64,000 nucleotides of DNA, taken from Porpolomopsis calyptriformis. Its lineage: Eukaryota; Basidiomycota; Agaricomycetes; Agaricales; Hygrophoraceae. Each line of letters begins with the position of its first letter. The first letter of the stretch is position 1. The stretch lies in assembly GCA_951640195.1 (NCBI GenBank), contig OX621176.1, forward strand, positions 310,001-374,000. Direction: 5' to 3'. Below are positions 26,116-38,019 of the stretch, piece by piece. A program made the translations under genes and the position numbers. A model generated the notes under the pieces. It was not told the DNA's origin. It did no database searches and saw only the letters and a list, made by a program, of their open reading frames with translations.

Positions 26116-26544
26116 CGTTAGCTGTCCTGCGTCTCACCATTGATTGATGTCTCCAGACTACGTCCATGGGTCAATCTAGTCAATAGTGCCTTGTTCACGC
26201 CTGTATCATCGCTGTTTCGCTTCAAAGAAATTCAATTCAACGAGGTTACAATGCTTGTTCTACATTGGCCAGGCACTCGCTCATCTCAAGCTCTACCGGC
26301 CTCTCTAACACATGCAAGGAAAAGTACAGAGTAAAGAAGAAGGAATAATGTGAAAGGAGCCGTGATACACAAGAAGGTTAGGGAGGGAGACACCAAGTCC
26401 CTTTCTTTACCCTTGTCGATTGACAAGGTTATGCGATGATGACTGTGATCCCCGCACTCTACAGCTCTCAGCTCGCTTTCCACGAAAGGGAGCCTTTAAT
26501 CGATCCACCCAATTCCTCCTCATCTCCGCTCTGTGCTGTCTGTC

Positions 26545-26945
26545 CCCATGACATTCTTCGTCTCTGGGATGTAGTCAGCGGTGCACACCCAAGAGACACT
26601 CCGACTTGGTACTTTCGGTCGGATTCTCCCCCCTAATGGCACATGTGTTGTGTCTGGATCTGACGATAAAACCGTTCGCCTGTGGGACGTAGTTACTGGT
26701 GCACATCTAATTACAGGATAATAGTGCATATCTGAACACCATCGAGGGACATTCCTATTCCATACAATCGATCGCGCGATCTTCTAGTTCATCGTTCCTT
26801 ACCTCTCCCTCAAGTCCAAGGTGTCCGGTGTTGCGAAAGATGGCTGGGTCTACTCCCTGACTTCGAATAGACGCATTTGCTGGATTCCGGACTCTTACAG
26901 GCCGGACAAGCTTGCTTCACATGGAGATTGTGTAGTTTTCGGCCG
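26545..26945 (+). pseudogene. NLR relic: WD40 blades and tail
   Basis: Fragments RLWDVVSGAH, CVVSGSDDKTVRLWDVV, LNTIEGHS and the tail DGWVYSLTSNRRICWIPDSY, CVVFG appear in order but in more than one frame with internal deletions. This is the C-terminal third of a NACHT-WD40 gene. Its right edge joins directly to an oppositely oriented NB-ARC fragment. Confidence 0.8.
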
Positions 26946-27443
26946 CGATCGGGATGACGGACGAGATCGAGAATTTTCGCAAGTCCATCATTTAGTTTGT
27001 CGGTAGTGGTGGCTGATATCCAGAATATGTAAGAGTACTGGCCTCTATCGAATGACAATTTGGCGTAATGCAATATTAGTTGAGACTTGCCGTCGCCAGG
27101 CATCCCAAACACGGCACAGCAGCTTGGTACGCCGTTCTGGGTCTTGCTCAAAGCATTTTGAAGAAAATCCACTCCTTTCCCTCTTCCAGTGAAGTGGACA
27201 GAAAGACGACCCATGGGGGAATCGTTGATTGGTGATGCTGGTCCAGGCTCACTACCTAGCCGACAAGGGAAGTCAGTTGGGATGCAGGCTTTTTGGGAAC
27301 GCAATAACATCTCCGTCAAGGCTAGTCACTGCTCGAGATAGATTCTCACCTTGCGTATAGACGTGATAGATGTTTTGGATGATTTGATCATGCCCGACAA
27401 AGTTGAACGTACTATCGTGGATTTGAGGGCTAGGCAACGACAT
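26810..27443 (-). pseudogene. NLR relic: N-terminus of an NB-ARC gene
   Basis: Starts with the shared leader and ATG at 27443, a motif exon with STFNFVGHDQ (one extra IIQN relative to NLR-1), and an intron in the same phase 1 position. It continues into NB-ARC with P-loop GMPGDGKSQ up to ILDLVRHPDR. Homology to NLR-1 stops at CGATCG (26946-26951). The frame then reads antisense through the WD40 relic and ends at 26810. If transcribed it would give a truncated P-loop protein. Confidence 0.8.
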
Positions 27444-27879
27444 GATGGAGGTGAATACGCCACACAGCCTTAAGGGACACCTCATGTTTCCGTCAATATG
27501 GCGACAAACGCTGAAATCAATACATATACCAATACAAGCTTGTTTTGGCAATAATCAGAATACCCGTTCATCGTATAATCTCACTGGCCTGAGAGACAGG
27601 AGCCGTTCCCGCTTACTCTTGACGAGGTCCTGCATCGCTGTCGAGAAGCAGGTCCAGCACGTTCCCAGAACATAGAGAGAAAGGAAGAAGGGAGGAGTGC
27701 GCTCAGCTGATCCGCCACCACGCAGCTCGGGTCGCTGCTGCCCAGCAGTGGCCAGAGCGGGAGCGAGATGTGCGTGAGTCAGCCAAAGTGGGCGAGAGAG
27801 TGCCGAGTGTGCCCATTTTTGGGGTGGCTATCGCTACATTTGGATTCAACTATACTCGAGTGTAGTGAGGGGGATGTCG

Positions 27880-28564
27880 CCCAACACGGGCACACTCATC
27901 TCACCTGGGCCCGGGCCCAGGCTTGGTTCCTCGTTGCTGTATTTGAATATTTGGAAGGTGTGGAAAGCAGGTAGGAGGATCTGAATTAGGGCTATTGGGA
28001 TAGAGCCAGGGAGAACTTGACATGAGGTGCCGGGGGGGATGAGGGAGGGTGAGATCCCATGCGAGGACATCGATGATCTCCATGGATTTGAGTGATTGTA
28101 GTCCTGCGGGAAGAGGGAGAAAGGACAGGACCCACCTGGGAAGCAGATAGCCACATTACATTGCGGAGATATTGATCCGGCAGAGACAGGGGAGATAGAA
28201 AAATAGCAGAAAGAATAGGAGACATATTTGCTAGGGTTATTAGAACCTCGGATCGCAGACCATGCGATTTAGCCACAGTAACGTAGTCTGGAAGATCGAC
28301 AGGATGAGATTGGACGGGGATGGAAATGTCTTGGAGGCTAACCATCAGATCTTGGATGTATTCACAAAGGTGGTCGGCCAATGATACGGGCAAAGCGTGA
28401 AGATGGATGGCAGACCATACCGAGGAACTGTTGCCAAAGATGAATGTACGGTACAGTATCGAGGTACCACTGCATTGAATTGCCTGCTAACTTGGACGAA
28501 AAGGTTGGGTGAGCAGATAGGTTGTCTCTAGGAGCTCGACGGGCATGTCTGTGAGCTTGGCCAT
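27880..28564 (-). pseudogene. Possible F-box-like gene remnant
   Basis: From ATG 28564 the minus strand reads MAKLTDMPVELLETTYLL, similar in style to the start of fungal F-box proteins. Further downstream come SLADHLCEYIQDLMVSL and SMEIIDVLAWDLTLPHPP, but in different frames, and I could not build a clean exon chain. The start lies only 27 bp from the divergent NACHT-WD40 start, which is unusual. Weakly supported. Confidence 0.25.
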
Positions 28565-28591
28565 TGGGAGGTCCAATATTTACAACTTTGG

Positions 28592-31500
28592 ATGCAGATG
28601 AGCACCTCCATGCACGTGATCTACCCACACCCGCCCATCCCAATGTTCCATTCAATTAAATCAAAGTTGGATAGCAAAGAGAGTTTAAAGAAGGCATGTT
28701 CTACTGCTATCAGTGGCCTGCAAACAACTCTCCGAATCATAGAAAAGGCTACAGGCGATACTGGAGCGCCTAGACTTCATGCAGGCATAGGTGGTCTCAT
28801 ATTTGTACTGGATGCTATCAAGGTAGATTGCAGCAGTATGTGTGTTAATGATTTTGATAAATCGTACAGAAAACATCTCAAAATGCCAGAGACATCGAGA
28901 AGCTCTCAATTCAGATCGAAGAACTCAATCAAGTCCTTAAAATTTTCAAGGATGGAAAGACACCTTCTGCGGCAATCATTGATAGAATAGACCGCCTGTT
29001 CAAGTACGCTTCCATTACCCAACAGTGAACTCCTCTCATCTCTGTCTCTGCAGTGCTTCAAATTTGGCCTTAGAAGAGCTGCGAAAGATAGTTTCTCACT
29101 CTGCTATAAAGCGATTCATCCGACAAGCCGATGATGCGCAGTTGATTGGTGGACATATTCAGTCCATCACGTCGTCATTCCAGAACTTTACGGTATGCCT
29201 GTTCACTACTACAATTCGACATTTGAATGATATCAGGATTGCTGCAGCTTGAGACTATGCTTGCAATTGAATCTGCGGTTGATGTAAGTTGATTTCTCAC
29301 TGTTGCGATGTATCCTCATCTACGTGTTTTCAGGAACACGCTGCCCGGACCGAACAAAAAATAGACAGCCTTCAGGAAGCTATTCAGGCATGTGTGATGA
29401 TAAATTCGTGGCCATGCCCTTCCTCTTACTTGATACATTCCAGGAAGTGAGAGCCCCAAACACAAAGGTGGAGATGAAAGGTGATACCTAATTAGTTATT
29501 GATAATGATAAAACGACTGAGACATCCTAGATGTGCGCCCACCATATGCCAAATTTTCACCGTTCGACTCCAAAGATCGAGCAGGGTGTTTAGAAGGCAC
29601 AAGGACAGATATCCTTGCTCAGATCATTCGCTGGATCGGAATCAGCGATTCACAGCTTCAAGGTGGTCGCGCCTCCAAAGGAAAATCGAAAGAGCCCAAT
29701 CCCATTTCGGAGAATACTTGTATATTCTGGATTAACGGAGGCGCTGGAACCGGGAAAACAACGATTGCATACACAATTTCCGAAATTTGTAGAAGCACTA
29801 GCCTTCTTGGTGGGAGCTTTTTCTGCTCACGCGACGATGCGGATTGCAGCAACCCACGTCTGATCTTCACGAGCCTCGCATACCAAATCGGCAACTTCAG
29901 CGCTTTATTCAAGGCCGAGGTTTCTCGCGCAATGGAATCAAATCCGGATATTGGCTACTCGAATACTTCATATCAACTTGAACAGTTGATTGTAAAGCCT
30001 CTTCGCACACTCAGAAGATCGTTATCTCCCTGCGTCATTGTGTTGGATGCACTCGATGAGTGCAAGGAGAGTGGATCCACATCCGTCATTTTATCGTCGC
30101 TCTCTCTTTATGCCAACGAACTCTCCCCACTCAAGTTCTTGGTCACAAGTCGCCCGGAAAATCACATTACTACAGTGTTTAGAACAAGCGACTTGAGCCC
30201 AGTTACTCGGCGATACATTTTGCACGAAATTGAACTTGGCATTGTGCAGAGTGATATCGAACACTATCTTGCGTCGAAACTTGCTTTGACGAGAGCATCA
30301 TACGATCTTCAAAGTGAATGGCCCTCTAAGGTGGACACACATACCCTGGCTATGTTATCTGCTGGCCTTTTCATCTTCGCATCAACATCAGTCAGATTCA
30401 TCGAAGATCGAAATTATTCTAACCCCAGAAATCAACTTGTGCGTCTGCTACGTAAAGCACCAACTGCGTCGGAAAGTTCGTCTCCGGAATATCGACTTGA
30501 TCGATTATACGACCAAGTGTTAAGCCATGCTTTCCCTAACATAACCCCCAACCTTTCTTATCAGCTCAAGATGGTTGTGGGGACCATCGTTCTTCTTCGA
30601 GATCCGCTCTCTTCGATTTCTCTCGAGCAATTACTAGACCTGGAATCACGGACAGTGGGAATGACACTGCGGCATCTTCATTCGGTGATCTTGGTACCTG
30701 ACAATGACACGCATGTGATTCGAACGCTCCATCCATCGTTTTTCGACTTTATAACGAACCCAACTCGATGTCTGAATCCGAATTATGTTGTTGAACCCCA
30801 GACGCAACATACGTTACTTGCGCGTGCTTGTCTATTTGCTATGAAGAAGCTGAAACGAGATATCTGTGGAATAAGAAATCCGTCATTGCTCAATAGCGAG
30901 GTGGACGACCTTCCGACGCGCGTCATGACTTGCATCCAACCTGAACTGCAATATGCATGTCGTCACTGGGCCTGGCACCTAGAAAATGCGACATTCTCTG
31001 ACACTCTCCTCGACCTCGTGAACGAGTTTTGTTTAAAATATCTATTGTACTGGGTCGAGGTGCTGAGTCTGATGGGAGATGTTCGAAATGCTCTCCTTAC
31101 CTTAGGTGCAGCACAAAAGGCGATTGCTGTATGTTATCTTCTCATTCTCCGGTGGGAAATGCTCATCTCATTCTGTAGAAAGCGGACGGAGGTATGACTG
31201 ATGCCAAAGAGTTGCTTCGTGATTGCGAGCGGTGTACCCGAGAATTTTTCTGGATCATCAGCAATTCTTCGCTTCAAATATACCACTCTGTGCTACTGTT
31301 CGCTCCTCAAGAAAGCTTGATAAAAACCATATATGGGAGAGAGCTGGACCTTCCAGTGAAAATATACTGTGGATTGGACAAGTCGTGGAATTCGTGCATA
31401 CGGACAATAGAAGGACATTCCAGTGGAGTTTCGTCAGTCGAATTCTCCCCAGATGGCGAACGTATCGTGTCTGGATCCCTTGACAAGACTGTTCGGTTGT

Positions 31501-33203
31501 GGGACGCAGTCAGCGGCGCACATCTGAATACCCTCGAGGGACATTCCGACCAGGTACAATCAGTTGCGTTCTCCCCCAATGGCACGCGTATCGTGTCTGG
31601 ATCCCTCGACAAAACTGTTCGTCTGTGGGATGCAGTCAATGGTGCGCATTTGAACACCTTCGAGGGACATTCCAGCTGGGTAAAATCGGTTGCGTTTTCC
31701 CCCGATGGCACGCGTATCGTGTCTGGATCCGACGACAACACTGCCCGTCTCTGGGACGCAGTCAACGGTGCACATCTGAACACCTTCGAGGGACATTCCA
31801 GCTCAATCCAATCTGTCGCCTTCTCCTCTGATGGCAAGCGTATCGCAGCTGGATCCATCGACAACATGCTTCTTCTGTGGGACCCAGTTAGCGGTGCACA
31901 TTTGAACACCCTCAAAGGACATTCCGGCTCAGTAAAATCCGTCGCATTCTCCCCAGATGGTATGCGTATCGTGTCTGGCTCCTTCGACAAAACCGTCCGC
32001 CTATGGGACGCGGTCAGCGGTGCACATCTGAATATCCTCGAGGGACATTCTGGCTGGGTACAATCGGTTGCATTTTCTCCCGATGGCACGCGTATCGTGT
32101 CTGGATCTGACGACGACACTCTTCGTCTGTGGGACGCAGTTGGTGGTGCACACCTGCACACCCTTAAGGGACATTCCGGCTCAATACAATCCGTCGCATT
32201 CTCTCCAGATAACGCGCTTATCGTGTCTGGATCCCAAAACAATACCGTCCGCCTATGGGACGCACTCAGTGGTGCACATCTGGGCACCCTCGAGGGATAT
32301 TCGAACTGGGTACAATCAGTCGCATTGTCCCCCGATGGCACGCGTTTCGTGTCTGGATCCCAGGACACTCTTCGTCTCTGGGATGCAGTCAGCGGTGCAC
32401 ATCTGAGCACCCTCGAGGGACATCTCGGCTTCGTACTTTCGGTCGCATTCTCCCTTGATGGCACGTGTATTGTGTCTGGCTCTGACGATAAAACCGTTCG
32501 TCTGTGGGACGTAGTCACTGGTGCACATCTAATCACCCTTGAGGGACATTCTGAGTCAGTAAATTCAGTGGCATTCTCCCCTGATGGCACGTGTGTTGTG
32601 TCTGGATCTGAAGACAACACGGTTCGTCTGTGGGACGCAGCTAGCGGTGCACATCTGAACACACTTGACGGCCATTCCGACATGGTAAACGCGGTTGCAT
32701 TCTCCCCCGATGGCACGCGTGTCGTGTCCGGATTCGAAGATAATGCGCTTCGTCTGTGGGACGTAGTCAATGGCGCACATCTCAACACGTTCGAGGGACA
32801 TTCTGACTTGATCAATTCGGTCGCATTTTCCTCAGATGGCACCTGCATCGTGTCTGGAACCGTTGACAATACCATTCGCATGTGGGATGCAGTCAGCGGT
32901 GCTCATCTGAACACCATACAGGGACACTCCGACTGCGTACAATCTGTCGCGCGATCTTGTAGTTCGTCCCGGAACTCGTTTCCTAATGGAGGCCCAAGTC
33001 CAATTGGTCCGATGTTTAGTTATATCACAGAAGACGGTTGGGTCCACTCAATTACCCTTAATCGACGGATATGCTGGATTCCGGCCTCGTATAGACCAGA
33101 CAAGCTTGCTGCGAGTGGAGATCGTGTAGTTTTCAGTAGAGGGGATCGTGCTATGGTTGTCCTTGATTTTGCAAACATGGACCTCTATTTTCGTAACCAC
33201 TAG
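28592..33203 (+). CDS. NACHT-WD40 NLR 1 (helical domain - NACHT - 12 WD40)
   Basis: Eight exons (28592-28822, 28870-29003, 29054-29192, 29248-29283, 29334-29393, 29444-29480, 29531-31128, 31179-33203) give 4260 nt, 1419 aa; an alternative start at 28643 is 17 codons shorter. The first ~190 residues are a helical domain (AISGLQTTLRIIEKATGD, LETMLAIESAVDEHAARTEQ) of the kind found before STAND NTPases in mushrooms, plausibly an effector or oligomerisation module. NACHT shows P-loop GGAGTGKTT, Walker B VIVLDALDECKES and LVTSRPENH. Twelve WD40 units of about 126 bp follow, then a conserved tail (DGWVHSITLNRRICWIPASY). Inferred role: non-self or damage sensing. The gene is intact. Confidence 0.92.
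31390..32955 (+). repeat. WD40 repeat array of NACHT-WD40 1
   Basis: Twelve WD40 units of about 42 codons, each GHS..V.SVAFSPDGT.IVSGS.D.T.RLWD...GAHL.TLE. Differences cluster at a few positions such as the S-x-D-x and GHSxxV residues, expected to lie on the propeller surface. Near-identity at the DNA level keeps the antisense frame open too. Confidence 0.9.
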
Positions 33204-33550
33204 CCGTTTGTTTCTGGCTCTCCTAAACACATTATTTTGTGGTCTTCTGGTCGTTTCCCGCTGTGGCTCAAGTTCAACTGGTCTGCTCTTCCATGCCCTT
33301 GCGAGCGCATTCATAAATTTCTCGTGCTACAGCGTCCTTGGGAAGAAAAAAGACTAAAATCCAAAACCCAATTACCTAGCCATCACCCAACAATGTGGAA
33401 ATGTCTTGATCTTTTCACTAGTGAGAGGGACCAGCTAACAGTTACTACCCATTAAAATGTGGTGCTAAGATGCTGGTGAAAGCATCAAGTAATTTCGGCT
33501 ATCGCAATCGACAGGAAATCCATCAAGACACAGCCCTGATACTGTTCAAC

Positions 33551-36500
33551 CTAACTACAAGCGGAAGCAGCGAAACGTTTTCGCTTGAGGCGTAGAACTG
33601 CACGCAATCGAGGTGAACCTAGAAATTTATCAGAAACGAAAGCTCTTCAGTAGAGTTTGTATGGGACACTACCTTGAACCTGGATCATGGTGAATATATA
33701 AGTCAAGGTGGCACGCTCGTAAAGACAAGAAACGTGGACGGACCAATGATTGAAATTTGTTTCAAACTTCCCGAGAAACTCCCACCGTTTAGCCATAGCG
33801 TGATCCCCTTCGGCAGTTTCGGTCGCCGCTATGGCCTGGTTGGCTGATTTCGTAAACGATGAAGCGTAAAGTGCAAATGTCGAACAAGTCACGATCAATC
33901 GAGAGTAAGCCTGCATAGCACAAAACACCAAGCGGTCAGAAAATACACGCCGACCAATAGGCGGGATAAAGGAAAGACTAACCCGAAGGAGCTTCGAGCT
34001 GGTCAACATGCACTCTTTGAGGCAAGTATCTAGAAAATCGACATGATCTCTCAGCAACTGGTCAACAGTTGTCACCTTCGTCAGCTTGGCTTCCAAAAGG
34101 CGCCAGTTGGGCTCAAGAACCTCGAATGTCGAGAATGCTAGGATCTGCTGCACAAACGACAACATTCTAGCGCGCAACAAAAAGACGCGGAGCCGCCACC
34201 TCTCGAGTTCCGGATGGTCCGGGACCGGCCGTCTCCACGGTGTCGTTTTCTGTTCGATCCACATGGATGAGAGAGTTTGCTCCACGTGCTTCAGGTGCAG
34301 AAGAAAGCGGAAAAGGAGTTGATAACGAAGGATTGTCTTTCGTGAGATCACCAATGACAACGGAAATTTCACCGCGTAATCAAGCGCAAGCGCGTCGATT
34401 GCTGAGTAAAGAAAATCATCAATAAGTAGATTGGAGTGTTAGTGATATCTTACCTAGTATTGGTTTCTTGTCATCCTTGTCTTTTTCTTTTTCTTTCTTC
34501 GACTCATCGTTCATAACTCCATCGATAGCTTCACCCTCATCGCCAATGACACCACTAACACCGACCACTTTCAGCAGCCACTCATACAGCCCGTTCCCCG
34601 CCATAGTCACCTTGACGTCCTCTCTGAACAGTTGATCCTCACCTTGAGCGTCCGCGTTGAGCACCAGATCGAGAAGACTCTGAAGTTTGACGATAGATGC
34701 TGACTTGGCCGATTTACGCAACTCAGTGTGAGAGAGATCTAAGAAATGGGTCAAGAACGATGCTTGTGATAGGAAAAAGTATCGTTTCAGAGATCGGAGG
34801 CGAGGAATAAGCTGCTGGTCTTTCAAAAGAAGTTGGAGAAGAGTCCGGTTGGCATGAGTGTAGGCGTCCTCGATAAATTTGTAGAACCTAAGAAGTTGAA
34901 TGTTGGCCCGACGAACGACCGACAAATATAGGCACTAACCTTTCGTCGTCCATTGACAATTCTTCATCCTCTGAATGTCCCTGATCTCGGCTGATCTCAA
35001 TTCCGCATTCCCGTATGACATTCAGATATTTCCCAGCCAAGAGGATCTTATGTTTCCACCCTTCCAACAAGGGTGGAATACATGCTCCGCCAGGCAAACG
35101 ACCACCCGCCGATCTTGGGGGAGGGACACCAGCTTGATGGCGTTTCAGAGGTGCAGACAAAGTCGAGCCATCACGCAGCTGGGGATACCAAAGGAAACAG
35201 TAAGTTGTGAAGAATTGTATTTGATCGTAATTCTCACCGTATACCGACGATCCCAATACTCATCTGTGTAATCCATCTCGAGGATTCCTCGATTGATGAA
35301 TTTGCTTTCCTTTATACAAAGTTCCTCATAGGGGTCAACCAACCGGCCAGTCGTCATCCACATCCTTGACATCGCTACGTAGGGCGTGCCAGCAGCACGC
35401 AAGAGGGTGGTGTGGAGCGCATGAGCTGTAGAATCCCCCGACATGTTTTGCATTCGCTCGTAAATGATTGTCAAGACTTCTCCGCCTTTGACCGCGATCC
35501 CACTACCTCCCGCAACGCCAAAGCCGTTTTTGTTGATCTCGGACAAAACAGCTTTGAGCTTGGCACCGCCGAGTCCGAGAGCCTCGTTTCGAGCCTCTTC
35601 TTCGGCGTCGGAAGGTGTTGGAGAAGCTGATGAGGAAGAGAGATCGGCCGACGGATCGTCGGTTGTTCCGAGTTCGAGAATGAGGTGATACAGAACGGAT
35701 AATGTGTGGATTGTGGGATGTACATAAAACCAGAGTTTCTGGAGGGAGAACTGGGGAGAGGTGTTGAAGGTATGTTCCAGTTGGGATAGAAGTGTTTGGT
35801 AATCCTATTAGAACACGATGAGCATAATGCCGCGACAACATGAATTGGAAAGAAAGCCTTACTTTCAGCATAGTTCGTAAAGCAGCGCAGAGGGCGTGGT
35901 TAACCAGACCATAATCAAGATGACTCCGATGTTCGATAAAAGATGAAATGGCGGTATAATATGTTCCTAGAGGTAATATCCGCTCAACCAGGTCGCGAAG
36001 GGAAGGATCTGAAGGAATTGATGTGGTATCTGGGGAATTAAAGAGTGTATAATACCCACTAACCTAGGGAAGGAGAAGCCACGAAACGAATTCCCTGCAA
36101 CGGATCATCATCCTCTGGGGAGTAGTCGCGGTGGTAGGTGACGTATGTCCCTTCAATACCCTTCGAATTATAAGAAAGAGAAGGGTGATTGATCGTAAGG
36201 GCGACAACCAACCATAAGGACATAGAGAAGATCTTCAAGGATTATAGCCTCTTGAATATCTAGTGCCATACTATCAAGGCTTTCTTGTCTGGCCTTTCCC
36301 TTTGCTTTGGGAAGAACAGGACTGGGTCCTAAGCGTGAGTTCAACGGGGCGCGCACAAAAGACGTTTCGGTGATGAACGATGGTTCATTTTGGCCTGCGA
36401 CGCGATTAGCGGAAAATAGGACTCAGACAAAGGAAGATAAAGTTACTTTTATTGCGAGTTTCACGAGGCGAACGAACGTGTCTGTCAATGTCCTGGACAA

Positions 36501-36555
36501 GCTTGTCTTCTGTAAGATGTCGATTCTTCCGTACAGACGCGATGGTTCCGGTGAT
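33551..36555 (-). CDS. Gamma-tubulin complex component GCP2 (Spc97 family)
   Basis: GCP2 is a core subunit of the gamma-tubulin small complex at microtubule-organising centres. Upstream exons encode LVQDIDRHVRS, LDSMALDIQEAIILEDLLYV and GIEGTYVTYHRDYSPEDDD, the first GCP domain. Later exons give AMSRMWMTTGRLVDPYEEL, LLLKDQQLIPRLRSLKRYFF and LSLVISRKTILRYQLLFRFL, the C-terminal gamma-tubulin-binding domain. The end is FTMIQVQGSPRL with stop at 33551. Introns near 33614-33666, 34386-34435 and 36348-36394 restore frame. The first coding exon is not identified; reliable coding starts at 36555 or above. It is divergent from the uS4m gene. Confidence 0.85.
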
Positions 36556-36788
36556 CTATACGAGGACAAAAAGTCAACGGCGGTGCCGGGCAGAGAAACA
36601 ACGGTGAAGGATCATAGACTTTAGTGTACTCCTTAGCCGACAATGAAAGGTTCTTCTTCCTCGCTCCGGGCATCGTTCGTGGTGTGTAAGTTCCCATGTT
36701 GTGAAGACTGGTTCAAGCCAAAGGCGCGGCCGCGTGTTTTTTCCCGCACTACAGCTGAGGGCCGCTCTGGCTCTGACACTCATTAACG

Positions 36789-37875
36789 ATGCGAGACTCG
36801 AATGTCTTCGCATTCAGAAGGGCCATGCCTCGCATGGTACGTCTTATGAATATTTGCTGCCTTTTCCTCACCTACGCTTTAACAGAGTTGGGGAGGTCGC
36901 AACCTGTATAACTTATGGAGGCGAACACAAGGCGACAAGTCATCTGAGATAGCATTTGCTCGGACATCACGATCCCTTTTCCAACAGCGATGGATATCCA
37001 AGGCAGTGGTTCGCGCGTATCATGGCGATTTCATCGGCGAAAAGGTTTTCAAACGCTGGTATCTACCCAGCACCCTACCAGACGTACGAGCACGCAAGAA
37101 AAGTGCTGGTGACGACACGGCGAATTTAAATGTCTTTGCAAAACGGAAGGATCAGGCTCAAAGGGAGGCGAGGAAGGACGAGGAGGATTCTGGAGGACTG
37201 CCTCCTGTCGGAAGCTTGATGTTTTCCGAAGTAGAGAGGCGAATTGACGTTTTCATATTTCGATGCTGTTTTGCGCACAGCGTGTATGAGGCTCGGCGCC
37301 TCGTCATCCACGGGGATGTCAAGCTCAATGGTAAAAAGGTACGTTGGTTTGCTAGTAAGTCTCCAGCGAATTGAACGACCCTGTCGTTGTTACCTCTTTC
37401 CCAGCACCAACATGCAAATACCCGCTTGGCTCCCGGCGACATGGTCTCCGTCAACCCAGAGGCTATTCGGTTTCTGAAGGCGATACCCGAAAAACAAGAA
37501 AATCACCAACAGCAGAGTGCAGAGGATGGACAAGGGACACCACCAGAAACCCCAGAGTCCGGTTCCAAATCGAAAATGCCGAAGGACAAGAAACCCAAGT
37601 TGACGCCCTTCAACCTCCCACCCTTTGCCTCGCCCTTCATCTTTATTCCCGCCTATATCGAGCCTTCCTTTTCGACCTGCTCAGCTATATACGTGCGACA
37701 TCCGACCGCCAGACCAGGATATTCGGAGATTCCGACTCCTTATGATGCAGATGGAGAAGTTATCCGTTTAGCTTGGGAATGGTACGCAAAGGTGCGACCT
37801 AGGGTGAGAAGCAAGACGCGGTTGGCCTGGATGCCTGAGGATAGAGTGCTACATCAGAATCGCCACACGGTTTGA
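36789..37875 (+). CDS. NAM9: Mitochondrial small-subunit ribosomal protein uS4m
   Basis: Exons 36789-36836, 36886-37338 and 37405-37875 give 972 nt, 323 aa, in frame. The N-terminus MRDSNVFAFRRAMPRMSWG and FQQRW..KAVVRAYHGDFI are typical of fungal NAM9. The S4 RNA-binding domain follows (ERRIDVFIFRCCFAHSVYEA, RRLVIHGDVKLNGKK). A polar insert and a C-terminal block (VRHPTARPGYSEIPTPYDAD) complete it. It assembles into the mitochondrial 37S subunit. About 230 bp separate it from the divergent GCP2 coding start. A housekeeping gene between two NLR genes is a good synteny anchor. Confidence 0.92.
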
Positions 37876-38004
37876 AGTAAAATATTTTAATGCTTTCGAC
37901 AAAAATAAACAATTCATCTCGTCGACGTGGCCATTTCAGGACTTGGATTTTCGTAACCCGCAGCTCGCTCTTTCATCCGTTTGTGATTACCTCTCATCTT
38001 CGCA

Positions 38005-38019
38005 TTCACCTCCATCATG
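38005..38019 (+). promoter_or_regulatory. Leader/start context shared with NLR-1
   Basis: Exact copy of the TTCACCTCCATCATG leader seen at 6002-6016. It supports ATG 38017 as the start codon of the downstream gene. Confidence 0.7.

Noticed and set aside
31307..32881. 524-codon minus-strand ORF across the NACHT-WD40 1 array
   Set aside because: It is antisense to the WD40 repeats; a 126-bp repeat lacking a stop in one antisense frame automatically gives a long shadow ORF. Same explanation for 40336-40803.
36640..36788. ORF 36701-36952 as an upstream extension of uS4m
   Set aside because: The uS4m start at 36789 gives the family N-terminus directly followed by a clean intron; the ORF is in another frame.
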